A stretch of DNA of 64,000 bases from Pseudomonas sp. ACM7. Its GTDB lineage: Bacteria; Pseudomonadota; Gammaproteobacteria; Pseudomonadales; Pseudomonadaceae. Below the pieces are notes generated by a model, which was given only the letters and a program-made list of their open reading frames with translations, made no database searches and was not told the origin of the DNA. Every line of letters begins with the position of its first letter. Positions within the stretch are counted from its first letter, which is position 1. A program made the translations under genes and the position numbers. Shown here one piece after another: positions 55,991 to 64,000 of the stretch. The DNA lies in contig NZ_CP024866.1 in NCBI RefSeq assembly GCF_004136015.1, positions 739,361 through 803,360 of the forward strand. Reading direction: 5' to 3'.

Positions 55991-56395
55991 GTGAATAATC
56001 CTATGTTCAAAGACGATCTGCGCATCTTGCTGGTGGAAGATCATCCCTTCCAACTCCGGGCGACTCAATACCTGCTTGAGAGTTACGGTTTCACCCAACT
56101 GACCACCACCGACAGCGCCGATGGCGCCTTGCAACAAATGCTCAAGGCTGTGCAACCGTTTGATATTCTTTTGTGCGATCAATGTCTGCCCGACCTCTGC
56201 GGGCTTGATCTGGTCGAATTCGCCAGCCACCGGGGGATGATTAGACAGGCAATACTGTTAAGTAGTCTGACATCCGCCGAACTGGATAAACTTGAAAAAA
56301 AGGCCAACGAACACGGACTGCCATTATTAGGGTACTTGATCAAACCGCTGAAACAATCCGAATTTAGAAACCTATTGACCTTAACCTCATTGTAA
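55991..56395 (+). CDS. stand-alone receiver-domain protein
   Basis: A 134-residue receiver-only response regulator. It has ILLVEDHPFQL, phospho-Asp in LLCDQCLPDLCG, and conserved Lys in YLIKPLKQSE, so it looks active, but no output domain follows. The GTG at 55991 has GAAGAAGC before it; the ATG at 56003 is possible but has no ribosome site. It lies 254 bp ahead of the BvgA-like gene and may take part in that relay. Confidence 0.82.
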   Translation: MNNPMFKDDLRILLVEDHPFQLRATQYLLESYGFTQLTTTDSADGALQQMLKAVQPFDILLCDQCLPDLCGLDLVEFASHRGMIRQAILLSSLTSAELDKLEKKANEHGLPLLGYLIKPLKQSEFRNLLTLTSL

Positions 56396-56648
56396 AAACC
56401 CATACCAAACGCACTAAAAAATCAGCCTGAATACAACTCACAACTTACAATTAAATACTTCAAAACTCTCGACTAACCATCAACACTCTTCACCCTTCCT
56501 CATAAAAAACCTAGTTGATACGTAGTCCCATTCTTCTTCAGCTGTAGGATTATTCCTATATTGCCGCTGCAGGTCCGTCAGCTCATGCGTCGCCTCAACT
56601 ATCTGAGCTAAGGTGCGCGCTTTATTAGAGCTCGTATGGGATTTGATT
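56396..56648. other. A/T-rich promoter region of the BvgA-like gene
   Basis: About 250 bp, visibly low in GC (long A/T stretches at 56400-56520). No gene was seen. Low GC here and in the following 600 bp suggests that the phosphorelay genes were acquired or are under different constraint. Confidence 0.5.
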
Positions 56649-57275
56649 ATGAACTCCGTTTTTATTGTCGACGATCACCCGGTCATCCGCCTTGCCGTCA
56701 GAATGTTGCTTGAACATGAAGGTTACAAAGTCGTCGGCGAAACTGATAATGGGGTCGACGCCATGCAGATGGTTCGCGAATGCATGCCTGACCTCGTCAT
56801 TCTCGACATCAGCATTCCCAAGCTGGATGGGCTGGAAGTTCTCGCCCGTTTCAACGCAATGAGTACCCGCCTGAAAACATTGGTATTAACAGCACAGTGC
56901 CCGACACTTTTCGGTATTCGTTGCATGCAATCCGGCGCATCAGGATATGTGTGTAAACAGGAAGACCTGAGTGAACTGGTCAGTGCTATAAAGGCCGTAC
57001 TGTCAGGTTACAACTATTTCCCAAGTCAGGCCTTGAATCCTGTTCGCTGTGATGACGCACGTTTCGCCGACCTGGAACTGTTCAAGTCAGTCAATGACCG
57101 GGAACTGATGGTATTGCAACTCTTTGCCCAAGGCCGCACCAACAAGGAAATTGCCAAAGGCATGTTTCTGAGCAACAAGACTGTCAGCACTTATAAAAAA
57201 CGCCTCATGCAGAAACTCAAAGCCAAATCCCTGGTTGAACTCATCGATATGGCAAAACGCAACGCGTTAGTGTGA
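56649..57275 (+). CDS. BvgA/EvgA-like LuxR-type response regulator
   Basis: A 208-residue regulator with receiver (VFIVDDHPVIRLAV; VILDISIPKLDG with phospho-Asp; GYVCKQED) and LuxR-type helix-turn-helix (VNDRELMVLQLFAQGRTNKEIAKGMFLSNKTVSTYKKRLMQKL). It resembles BvgA/EvgA. The start at 56649 is chosen because GGGA lies before it and MNSVFIVDDHP begins the fold; an open frame extends 12 codons upstream. It ends TGA, overlapping the GTG start of the kinase gene (GTGA). Confidence 0.87.
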   Translation: MNSVFIVDDHPVIRLAVRMLLEHEGYKVVGETDNGVDAMQMVRECMPDLVILDISIPKLDGLEVLARFNAMSTRLKTLVLTAQCPTLFGIRCMQSGASGYVCKQEDLSELVSAIKAVLSGYNYFPSQALNPVRCDDARFADLELFKSVNDRELMVLQLFAQGRTNKEIAKGMFLSNKTVSTYKKRLMQKLKAKSLVELIDMAKRNALV

Positions 57276-60200
57276 GAAACAGGATGCCCAGTCGTATAAA
57301 GGATTATCTGACACTCATGGCCGCAGGATTATGCCTCACCGCCTCAGTGGCCGCTGCGCAGACCGTCAGCGAGAACTACACCCTGATGAGTCGCTCGATG
57401 GCCGGACACCAGGAAGTCCAACTGGATAAATCACAACGACAATGGATTGAGAATAAACGGGAACTGATCCTGGGCACGTCAGCCCCGGACTACCCCCCTT
57501 TCGACCTGACCATCAGTGGTCACGACTACGAAGGTTTTACCGCCGATTACGCGGGCATCCTCGGTAAAACAACCGGTTTGCCAATCAAGGTTCTGAGATT
57601 TTCGTCCCGGGAGGCCGCTATAGAGGCACTCGAAAACGGCGAGATCGATTTGCTGGGGACCGCCAATGGATTCGAAGCTCACAACGCTGACATCGTACTT
57701 TCCACCCCCTACGCCGTAGACCAGCCGGTTCTGGTGACACGCGAAGGTGAAACCAGATCCTTGACCGATGGCCTGGCCGGTCTGCGCCTGAGCATGGTGT
57801 ATCACTATTTGCCGCTGGAGGAGGTCAAGGAAATGTATCCGAGGGCGATCATCACGTCCTTTCCGTCCTACCAGAATGCGATCAATGCCGTTGCCTTCGA
57901 CCAGGCTGACGTTTTTCTGGGTGACACCATTTCCACCCATTACATGATCAACAAGGGGTATCTGAACAACATCCGCATGGCCAACTTCGGCAAACACGAA
58001 GCCCACGGTTTCAGCTTTGCCGTGCACAAGGACAACCCGCAACTGCTCGGGATCATCAACGCAATGCTCATGGCCATTCCCACCAGCGAACGAGACAACA
58101 TCTCCAAACGCTGGAGTGCCGGCAGTGACATGCTGCTCACCGATCAAAAACTGCAGCTCACCCACAATGAGGAACGCTGGCTGGCACAACACCCGGTAGT
58201 GCGTGTGGTGGTCAATGAGGCTTTTGCGCCGCTGACGTTTTTCGACAGTGATGGCAACTTTCGTGGGGTTACCGCCGACTTGCTCGAGCTGATCAGATTG
58301 CGCACCGGTTTGCGCTTCGACGTCCGTCGCAGCCGCAGTGATGACGAGATGATCGAGCAGATCAGGGACAATAAGGCCGACTTGATCGCCGCCCTGCTCC
58401 CCAGCGCCCAACGTGAATCGACGCTGAACTTCACCCGCCCCTACCTGCAAAACTCTTTTGTCCTGTTGACTCGCAAAGCCGCCGACAGCCCGACAAGCCT
58501 TGCGCAATTGCAGGACAAACGCCTGGCAATCGCCCAAGGCAATCCCCTGGTGGATTACCTGCGCAGCGAGTTCCCGCGGATCAGGCTGATTGAAACCCCG
58601 GACACGTTCAGCGCCGTGGAGTTGCTGGCCGAGGGCAAGGCAGAAGGTGCGGTGAATTCACTAGTGATTGCCAACTACTTCATCTCATCGCAGCTCTTCG
58701 AGCACACCCTTCAAATCAGTACCACCATCGGTACCCGGCAGGCTGCGTTTTCCCTGGCCACAGGCCGAGATGCCAAAGAACTGAACGCCATCCTCAACAA
58801 GGCACTGCTGAGCATTGCGCCGGAAGAACTGGGCATCATCAACAGCCGCTGGCGCGGCTATTCGGCGTCCTCGCAAAGTACCTGGCGCAACTATCACCGA
58901 CTGTTCTACCAAATCGTTATCGGTGCCGGGGTGCTGCTGCTGATTTCCGTTGCCTGGAACGCTTACATGCGTCGCCAGATAAAGCAGCGTCAGGCAGCCG
59001 AGCGTGCATTGAACGATCAACTCGAATTCATGCGCTCACTGGTCAACGGGACGCCTCATCCCATCTACGTGCGCGATCGCCAGGGGCTGCTGCAAAGCTG
59101 CAACGACAGTTACCTGGAAGCCTTCTGCGCGAGACGTGAAGACGTCATCGGCAAAGGCGTCATGCAAGGCAATATGAGCAATGCGTTCGAAGCCCGGGAG
59201 TATCAGGCCGATTACCAGCGCGTCGTGGCCGAGGGCATACCGCTGATTCTCGATCGCGCGCTGCACATCGGCGGCCGCAGGCTGACGATTTACCACTGGA
59301 TTCTTCCCTACCGTGATTCGAGCGGTGAAGTACAAGGCATCATCGGCGGCTGGATCGACATCAGCGAACGGCGGCAACTGTTCGATGATCTGCGCTATGC
59401 CAAAGAACGCGCCGATGAAGCCAACCGTGCCAAAACCACGTTTCTGGCGACCATGAGCCATGAGATCCGCACCCCGATGAATGCGGTCATCGGCATGCTC
59501 GAACTCACGCTGAAACGCATCGATCATACGCACCCGGATCGCTCGGCCATCGATGTGGCGTACAACTCGGCCAAGGACCTGCTGGAGCTGATCGGGGACA
59601 TTCTCGACATTGCACGGATTGAATCCGGACGGCTGAGCCTGAGCCCTGAACGGGTCAATCCAAGTGAAATCGTGGCCTCGGTGGTGCGGGTCTTCGATGG
59701 ACTGGCGCGCCAGAAAAGCCTGCGGCTGCAGCTGGAATTTCGCCCTGCCAATCCAGGGTTTGATGTCCTGTTGGACCCGATGCGCTTCAAGCAGGTGCTG
59801 TCCAACCTGGTGAGCAACGCCATCAAATTTACGGAGCGCGGCCAAATCAGGATCATCGTCGACCTGCACCCAACCGCCGAGCCTGAGCGGGTCCGGATGC
59901 TGTTGCAGGTTCACGACAGCGGCATAGGGATCAGTGAACAGGATCAGCGGCGGTTGTTCGAACCTTTTGCTCAGGCTGATCACTCCGGGCAGTCAGCCAG
60001 AGGCGGTGCGGGGCTTGGGCTGGTGATCAGCCGCAGCCTGTGCGAAATGATGGGCGGCAGCCTGCAATTGAGCAGCCAGCCGGGTGTCGGCACTCAAGTC
60101 GAGGTGTCGTTGCATCTGGCAACACTGCCGCTCGAGCAGAAGCCAGAGACTGTTGAAGCGCAAATCCACACCACGACACCCCCGTTGAATGTTTTGGTGG

Positions 60201-60313
60201 TCGACGATCACCCCGCCAATCGCTTGCTCATGTGCCAGCAACTGGAGTTTCTGGGCGTAGGCATTCAGCAGACAGTCAAACGGAATCACCAGAAAATAAA
60301 ATGCGAAACTTGA
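57272..60313 (+). pseudogene. BvgS-like hybrid sensor kinase, truncated in the receiver domain
   Basis: A 1013-residue frame: signal sequence, two periplasmic SBP-3 (Venus flytrap) domains (about 65-285 and 305-525), a TM helix (about 548-567), PAS (about 585-700), HisKA (FLATMSHEIRTPMNAVIG, about 726), HATPase (LVSNAIKFTERGQI ~846; GAGLGLVISRS), then the start of a receiver (LNVLVVDDHPANRLLMCQQLEFLG). After residue 995 the frame runs 18 unrelated residues into IS66-like DNA and stops. The phospho-Asp, any second receiver and the HPt domain are lost. The kinase core could still be made, but the normal H-D-H-D relay to the partner regulator is broken. Confidence 0.88.
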
Positions 60314-60382
60314 AAGGAGGGACTCGCTGTCACAATCGGTCCCTACTTCGGCAGCCGGCACCGGAATCGGAGGCCCTGAAGC

Positions 60383-60493
60383 TGCATTCGCCAAGGCCCT
60401 GAACTCGAGTTGAATACCGAGCAACTTCAGGCCTTGATGTTGGGTTTACCATGGCAACGCATGGGCAGTGGCGGTGCGATCACACTGCTTTAA
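60383..60493 (+). pseudogene. tnpB C-terminal fragment (IS66 family)
   Basis: A short frame ending ELNTEQLQALMLGLPWQRMG... and ITLL before TAA at 60491-60493. The pattern QALxLGLPWQR is typical of IS66 TnpB C-termini. It has no start codon and an upstream stop at 60377-60379, so it is a remnant. The missing N-terminal part is not seen in the window. Confidence 0.55.
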
Positions 60494-60555
60494 AAAGCTG
60501 AAATTGGCGCCTTGGTCTACTGCTGCAAGCGACCTGCTTTGGTAAAAGCCAAGGC

Positions 60556-61488
60556 ATGACTTTTTCTCCCGATCTCGACCAAATGTCCTCCGACCAACTG
60601 CGCGCCCTCGCGGCGCAGTTGCTGTCGCAAGTCGAGACCCTGGGCAAGAAGATCAACCGCGACCAAACGGTTATCGAGAAGCTGACCCACGAGATCGCGC
60701 AGCTCAAGCGTTTCAAGTTTGCCAAGCGCAGCGAGCAACTGAAGCCAGAGCAGGCCAGCCTGCTCGATGACCTGATCGATACCGATATCGCCGCGATTGA
60801 AGCTGAGCTTCAAGCCTTGCAAACGGCTCCAACGCCGCCTGAGAAAAAGCAAAAGCCTAAGCGCGCGGCATTGCCGGCAGAGTTTCCGCGCATGTTGATC
60901 CATAACGAACCAGACAACACTCACTGCTCATGTGGTTGCGCGCTCAAGCGCATCGGTGAGGACGTCAGCGAGAAGCTGGACTACACGCCAGGCGTATTTA
61001 CCGTCGAGCGCCATGTCCGTGGCAAATGGGTTTGTGATGACTGCGAAACGCTGATCCAGGCACCCGTCCCCGCGCAGATCATCGACAAAGGCATCCCCAC
61101 CGCCGGGATGCTGGCTCAAGTGATGGTCGCCAAATACGGTGATCATTTGCCGCTGTACCGCCAGGAAACGATCTTTGGCCGGGCTGGCTTTGCCATCCCG
61201 CGCTCGAGGTCGGCACCTGCGGTGTGCAGTTGCAACCGCTGGTTGATGCCCTGCGCGAAGTGGTGCTCACCCATGGCGTGGTGCACGCCGATGAAACGCC
61301 GGTACAGGTGCTCATGCCTGGCGCGAAGAAAACCCATCATGGCTACGTTTGGGCCTACGCGACCACCGCATCAGCCGATGTCAGCGCAGTGGTGTACGAC
61401 TTCAGCCCAAGCCGTTCGGGCGAGCATGCGCGCAACTTCCTGCAAGACTGGAAAGGCAAACTGGTGTGCGAAGATTTTGGTGGCTACA
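60556..61488 (+). pseudogene. IS66 transposase TnpC, frameshifted and truncated
   Basis: The first frame (60556-about 61206) has the leucine-zipper-like N-terminus, the zinc-finger region (CSCGCALKRIGEDVSEKLDY ... WVCDDC) and PLYRQETIFGRAGFAIPRS. At about 61207 some 13 bases seem to be missing, and the sequence continues in another frame (VQLQPLVDALREVV...HADETPVQVLMPGAKK) to LVCEDFGGYK at 61488. Only one DDE acidic residue region (HADETPV) and DFGG are left; the C-terminal third is gone. It cannot make active transposase. Confidence 0.85.
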
Positions 61489-61641
61489 AGTGTTGGCGCC
61501 GACGCCGAATTGATCCAGTTGCCGATATGTCACTGACCCAGTCTATTCCTTGCAAAACATTGCCTTTGCTGAATTTGGGCAGATTGGAGGTGGGTCAGTC
61601 TTGCGTCAGCACGTGGGCCATTTGGCGTCGGCGCCAACACT
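61489..61641. repeat. 153-bp element with 18-bp inverted ends, unknown family
   Basis: The ends AGTGTTGGCGCCGACGCC (61489-61506) and its exact complement (61624-61641) face each other; with one mismatch the repeat extends to 21 bp. A second, inner inverted pair ACTGACCCA/TGGGTCAGT lies at about 61532-61540 and 61590-61598. It contains no gene. No target-site duplication was found. It sits exactly where IS66 tnpC breaks and 8 bp before the IS1182-type element. Confidence 0.6.
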
Positions 61642-61649
61642 ACTCACCA

Positions 61650-63206
61650 CATTGAGTGGTTTTTCGGCCCTTCGGTGACCTTTGCTGCTCTGTTATTGGG
61701 TTAATTTGAGGTTTTTTGCTTGGTGCAGGCGCACCTATCCCGTGACTGGTGGCCCTTGAGATGAAAATTTGGCCAGCCGTCGCAGGTTCTGCACCGCAGC
61801 GGCCAGCGTGAATTCATCCGTCGCGCCACTCATGCCACGTAGCCGCAGGCGATCCAATTTCAGGATGCGCTTGAGGTGGGCAAACAACATTTCGACCTTT
61901 TTACGTTCGTGGCGAGAGCGCTGATATGCCGGCGTTGCTGCAATGCGCCGAGCCACATCGCGAGCGGCTTCATGGACGCTGCGAGCGATCTTGCGAATCG
62001 AAGTGTTCGGGCAGCACTTGGCTTTCATCGGACATGTCGCGCAGTCGGTCTGTCTGGATCGGAAGATGATGGTGTTGGCTTTTGTGACGCGCGAACGCTC
62101 GTTTTTGAAGGCTCGCCATTCGCTGCGCAATGGGTTGCCGGCCGGGCAGCGATATTCCTCGGCCTCTTCATTCCAGTGGAAATCGTTACTCGAAAAGCTG
62201 TCGTTCTTGCGCTCAGTTTTGTCCCACACCGGCACATGCGGCTCGATGTCTTTTTCCTCCACCATCCAGGCCAGCATCGGCGCGGTACCGTAAGCGGTGT
62301 CGCCAATGAGGCGTTCCGGCTTGATGTCGAACTGCGCTTCGACCCGATCGATCATCGTCTTGGTGCTCTCGACTTCTGCGGTTCGATGAGCCGGTGTGGG
62401 TTCCACATCCATGATCACGCCGTGCTCGGTATCGATCAGATAATTCGTGGAGTAAGCATAGAACGCTGGGCCACCTGGAGCTGCGGTCCAGCGGGCTTGA
62501 GGATCAGTCAGTGATAGGCGCTTCGGCAGCGTTTCGGCCAGAGCCTCTTCATCGAGGGCTTCAAGATACTCACGCACGGCGCGGGTGCTCAGGGCCGGAT
62601 CGCTCCAATTGACCTGTTCATCACCCGGTACACCGCGCTGCCGGCTGGCATCCGCTTTGATGATGCTGGCGTCCACGGCAAAGCCTTCACCTTTGACCAA
62701 GCCTGCGTCCATGCAACGACGCAGCACTTCATTGAACAGCCAGCGAAAGAGATCGCTGTCCCGAAAACGGCCGTGTCTATTTTTGGAAAAGGTCGAGTGA
62801 TTGGGGACTTCATCTTCAAGGCTTAACCGGCAGAACCAGCGATACGCCAGGTTAAAATGGGCCTCTTCGCACAACCGCCGCTCAGAGCGAATGCCGTAGC
62901 AATAGCCCACGATCAGCATGCGAATCATCAGTTCAGGATCAATCGACGGACGCCCAATCGGGCTATAGAAATCGGCGAGGTAATGGCGCAGGTCGCTCAG
63001 ATCGAGACACCGATCAATGCTGCGCAGAAGGTGATTGGCTGGAATGTGATCTTCAAGGTTGAACGAGTAAAACAGCCGATCCTGCCCACTCGATAACTGT
63101 CCCATCATGCTGCGTGCTTCCCTGCTGGCCAATGCAGATATTTTGCCGCAGGCCAGATAGGGGAGCTACTTTTTCAACAGAATCGGCCAGAAGCGGCCAC
63201 TCAATG
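61650..63206 (-). mobile_element. IS1182-family insertion sequence
   Basis: One intact transposase gene (below) lies between inverted ends CATTGAGTGG at 61650-61659 and CCACTCAATG at 63197-63206. Further inward, GGCC-rich stretches are partly complementary. No target duplication could be seen; the ends were read by eye and may be off by several bases. Confidence 0.65.
61735..63108 (-). CDS. IS1182-family DDE transposase
   Basis: A 457-residue transposase. The N-terminal DUF772-type domain (GRPSIDPELMIRMLIVGYCYGIRSERRL...NHSTFSKNRHGRF) is followed by a DDE domain (FAVDASIIKADAS; LIGDTAYGTAPM; and a late KKVEMLFAHLKRILKLDRLRLRG). All parts look intact. The start MMGQLSSGQ at 63106-63108 is the usual one for this group; the frame is open eight codons further. 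It is the only complete transposase in the window, so it may be active. Confidence 0.88.
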   Translation of the reverse strand: MMGQLSSGQDRLFYSFNLEDHIPANHLLRSIDRCLDLSDLRHYLADFYSPIGRPSIDPELMIRMLIVGYCYGIRSERRLCEEAHFNLAYRWFCRLSLEDEVPNHSTFSKNRHGRFRDSDLFRWLFNEVLRRCMDAGLVKGEGFAVDASIIKADASRQRGVPGDEQVNWSDPALSTRAVREYLEALDEEALAETLPKRLSLTDPQARWTAAPGGPAFYAYSTNYLIDTEHGVIMDVEPTPAHRTAEVESTKTMIDRVEAQFDIKPERLIGDTAYGTAPMLAWMVEEKDIEPHVPVWDKTERKNDSFSSNDFHWNEEAEEYRCPAGNPLRSEWRAFKNERSRVTKANTIIFRSRQTDCATCPMKAKCCPNTSIRKIARSVHEAARDVARRIAATPAYQRSRHERKKVEMLFAHLKRILKLDRLRLRGMSGATDEFTLAAAVQNLRRLAKFSSQGPPVTG

Positions 63207-63715
63207 CATCGGATCAGTCGGGTTCGTCTCCATAGACAGACGGACAGTCGTAGGCCATGACGTCGCGGTTTTTGAGGGATTGGAATTTGGGTTTTGGAAG
63301 TACCTCATAGGGTATCTAAAAAAATCAGCTAGCTATAGCTTTCGGTGGAGTCGAATCCGGATTTTTTTACTGCGTTTCTGCCAGAAGTTGAGTGGTGCGG
63401 ACGAAATGAGATATCGCTTGAAATTGGACGAATCTGCGATCACCTATCATTACAAGCCAGTTGTGGAAGACCTAATGCGTCCGCTGAGCATCTTCTGGAA
63501 TCAGCCCGATTACGATGCGGTTTCAGTGTGGCACCCACACCCGTTATTCGAGGAGAATATTCGGCTGTTCTTCCAAGCGCCGGGAGCTTCGTCTAATGGT
63601 CGAGAGCACCATCGCCGCCCCTCGGTACGCGAGTCGTTAGACATTGGCCTAACAGCGTTTTTGGAGAGATTTTTAACGAGGTTTTTGGCTATCAAAAGGG
63701 CGGCCGCGGAAACTG
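63207..63715. other. spacer between IS1182 and IS30 elements
   Basis: About 500 bp with lower GC than the flanking DNA and unusual codon use. One open frame (63280-63729, plus) covers it but shows no known domain. It may be leftover DNA from an older insertion or from the original chromosome. Confidence 0.5.
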
Positions 63716-63729
63716 AGTGCAACACCTGA
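63280..63729 (+). CDS. hypothetical open frame, doubtful
   Basis: A 149-codon frame. The part from 63403 (MRYRLKLDESAITYHYKPVVEDLM...) could be a protein, while the first 40 codons look like non-coding DNA. No family was recognised. It runs through the boundary of the IS30-type element at about 63715, so the true end, if any, is disturbed. It is listed only because no better call exists for this stretch. Confidence 0.25.
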   Translation: MEFGFWKYLIGYLKKSASYSFRWSRIRIFLLRFCQKLSGADEMRYRLKLDESAITYHYKPVVEDLMRPLSIFWNQPDYDAVSVWHPHPLFEENIRLFFQAPGASSNGREHHRRPSVRESLDIGLTAFLERFLTRFLAIKRAAAETECNT

Positions 63730-64000
63730 CCTTTCCGGTACGGTGTTGCCCCTATGTCCTATCACGAACTTAGCGTCGAAGAGCGCGTAACCATCCAACT
63801 CGGTCACGTCCAAGGCTTCAGCCTGCGCAGGATTGCCCTCTTGATCAAGCGCTCGCCCTCAACCATCAGCCGGGAGTTGAGGCGTAATGGGGAGCGTTGC
63901 GGCAGTTACTCAGCCCACACTGCTCAGCACTCTATGCGGGTTCGTCGTCGCCCCTGCCGCCCCAAGCGCAAGCTGTTGCGGGGCAGTGAACGCTAACGCT
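63716..64000 (+). mobile_element. IS30-family element, left part (runs past the window)
   Basis: The transposase N-terminus starts at 63754. Upstream GTGCAACACCTGACC...GGTACGGTGTTGC (about 63717-63749) forms an inverted GCAACACC/GGTGTTGC pair and probably includes the left end. The remainder is outside the window. Confidence 0.6.
63754..63996 (+). pseudogene. IS30-family transposase, N-terminal part, probably frameshifted
   Basis: An 80-residue frame beginning MSYHELSVEERVTIQLGHVQGFSLRRIALLIKRSPSTISRELRRN, the helix-turn-helix region of IS30 transposases. It stops at TAA 63994-63996 within ...LLRGSER. Family members continue at this place; dropping one A from GCTAACGCT would restore reading. 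Either a one-base insertion inactivated it or the frame is rescued by slippage. The window ends four bases later, so the rest cannot be checked. Confidence 0.65.

Larger units (their letters stand above)
60257..61488. mobile_element. decayed IS66-family element
   Basis: It starts at about 60257 (GTAGGCATTCAGCAG..., similar to the GTAA start of IS66 ends), just where bvgS homology stops. It holds a tnpB remnant and a frameshifted tnpC. The 3' end of tnpC and the right inverted end are missing; the break at 61489 coincides with a 153-bp palindromic element. Confidence 0.75.

Noticed and set aside
1..64000. CRISPR arrays, tRNA or rRNA genes, integron attC sites
   Set aside because: No regularly spaced repeats and no cloverleaf or rRNA-like sequence were noticed; the 153-bp palindrome lacks attC core sites.

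Overview
The window looks like a Pseudomonas chromosome, most likely the P. fluorescens group. It is GC-rich, carries a pyoverdine siderophore locus and an acyclic-terpene (citronellol/geraniol) utilisation operon, and is sprinkled with the REP palindromes typical of fluorescent pseudomonads (core CGAGCAAGCCCGCTCCCACA). No rRNA, tRNA or CRISPR array was seen.

Layout. (1) 1-3085: tail of the fpv metal/pyoverdine-iron ABC transporter (FpvE end, FpvF), then convergent mbtH-like and pvdH. (2) 3103-11379: a GNAT acetyltransferase, a two-component system, a Sel1-repeat protein and a dsbD2-tlpA-dsbG disulfide operon, then an alpha/beta hydrolase. (3) 11559-26696: pvdL, the 13-kb NRPS gene that starts the pyoverdine chromophore, divergent from the iron-starvation sigma factor pvdS (Fur-controlled promoter), followed by pvdY. 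Three perfect iron-starvation boxes (TAAAT-N16-CGT) lie before mbtH, pvdH and pvdY, and a one-mismatch version lies before pvdL. Dab from PvdH feeds the third A domain of PvdL, and PvdS switches the set on when Fur-Fe leaves the pvdS promoter. (4) 26733-36809: a periplasmic solute-binding protein, then atuR divergent from atuABCDEF, with two inverted AtuR-type operators between them. (5) 36881-45765: nuclease, nucleoside phosphorylase, MOSC protein, CheV, a degenerate HPt-like protein, a NarL-type two-component pair, a YegS-type lipid kinase and molybdenum cofactor genes (moeA, moaB, with mobA following). (6) 45847-55816: housekeeping and envelope genes (lipoprotein, RluA-type pseudouridine synthase, glutaredoxin-like protein, CPA2 antiporter, Amt, yqjD/E/K-like trio, EAL phosphodiesterase, dGTPase). 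(7) 55991-60313: a BvgA/BvgS-like phosphorelay whose hybrid kinase is cut off inside its receiver domain. (8) 60257-64000: an insertion-sequence pile-up made of a decayed IS66-family element, an unexplained 153-bp element with 18-bp inverted ends, an IS1182-family element, a low-identity stretch and the start of an IS30-family element.

The most notable non-coding finding is a 124-bp MITE at 46791-46914. It has perfect 18-bp inverted ends and an 11-bp target duplication, sits inside the loop of a rho-independent terminator, and carries a terminator of its own. The kinase truncated by IS66 and the 153-bp element are the next best leads. Everything here was read by eye; no database search was run.
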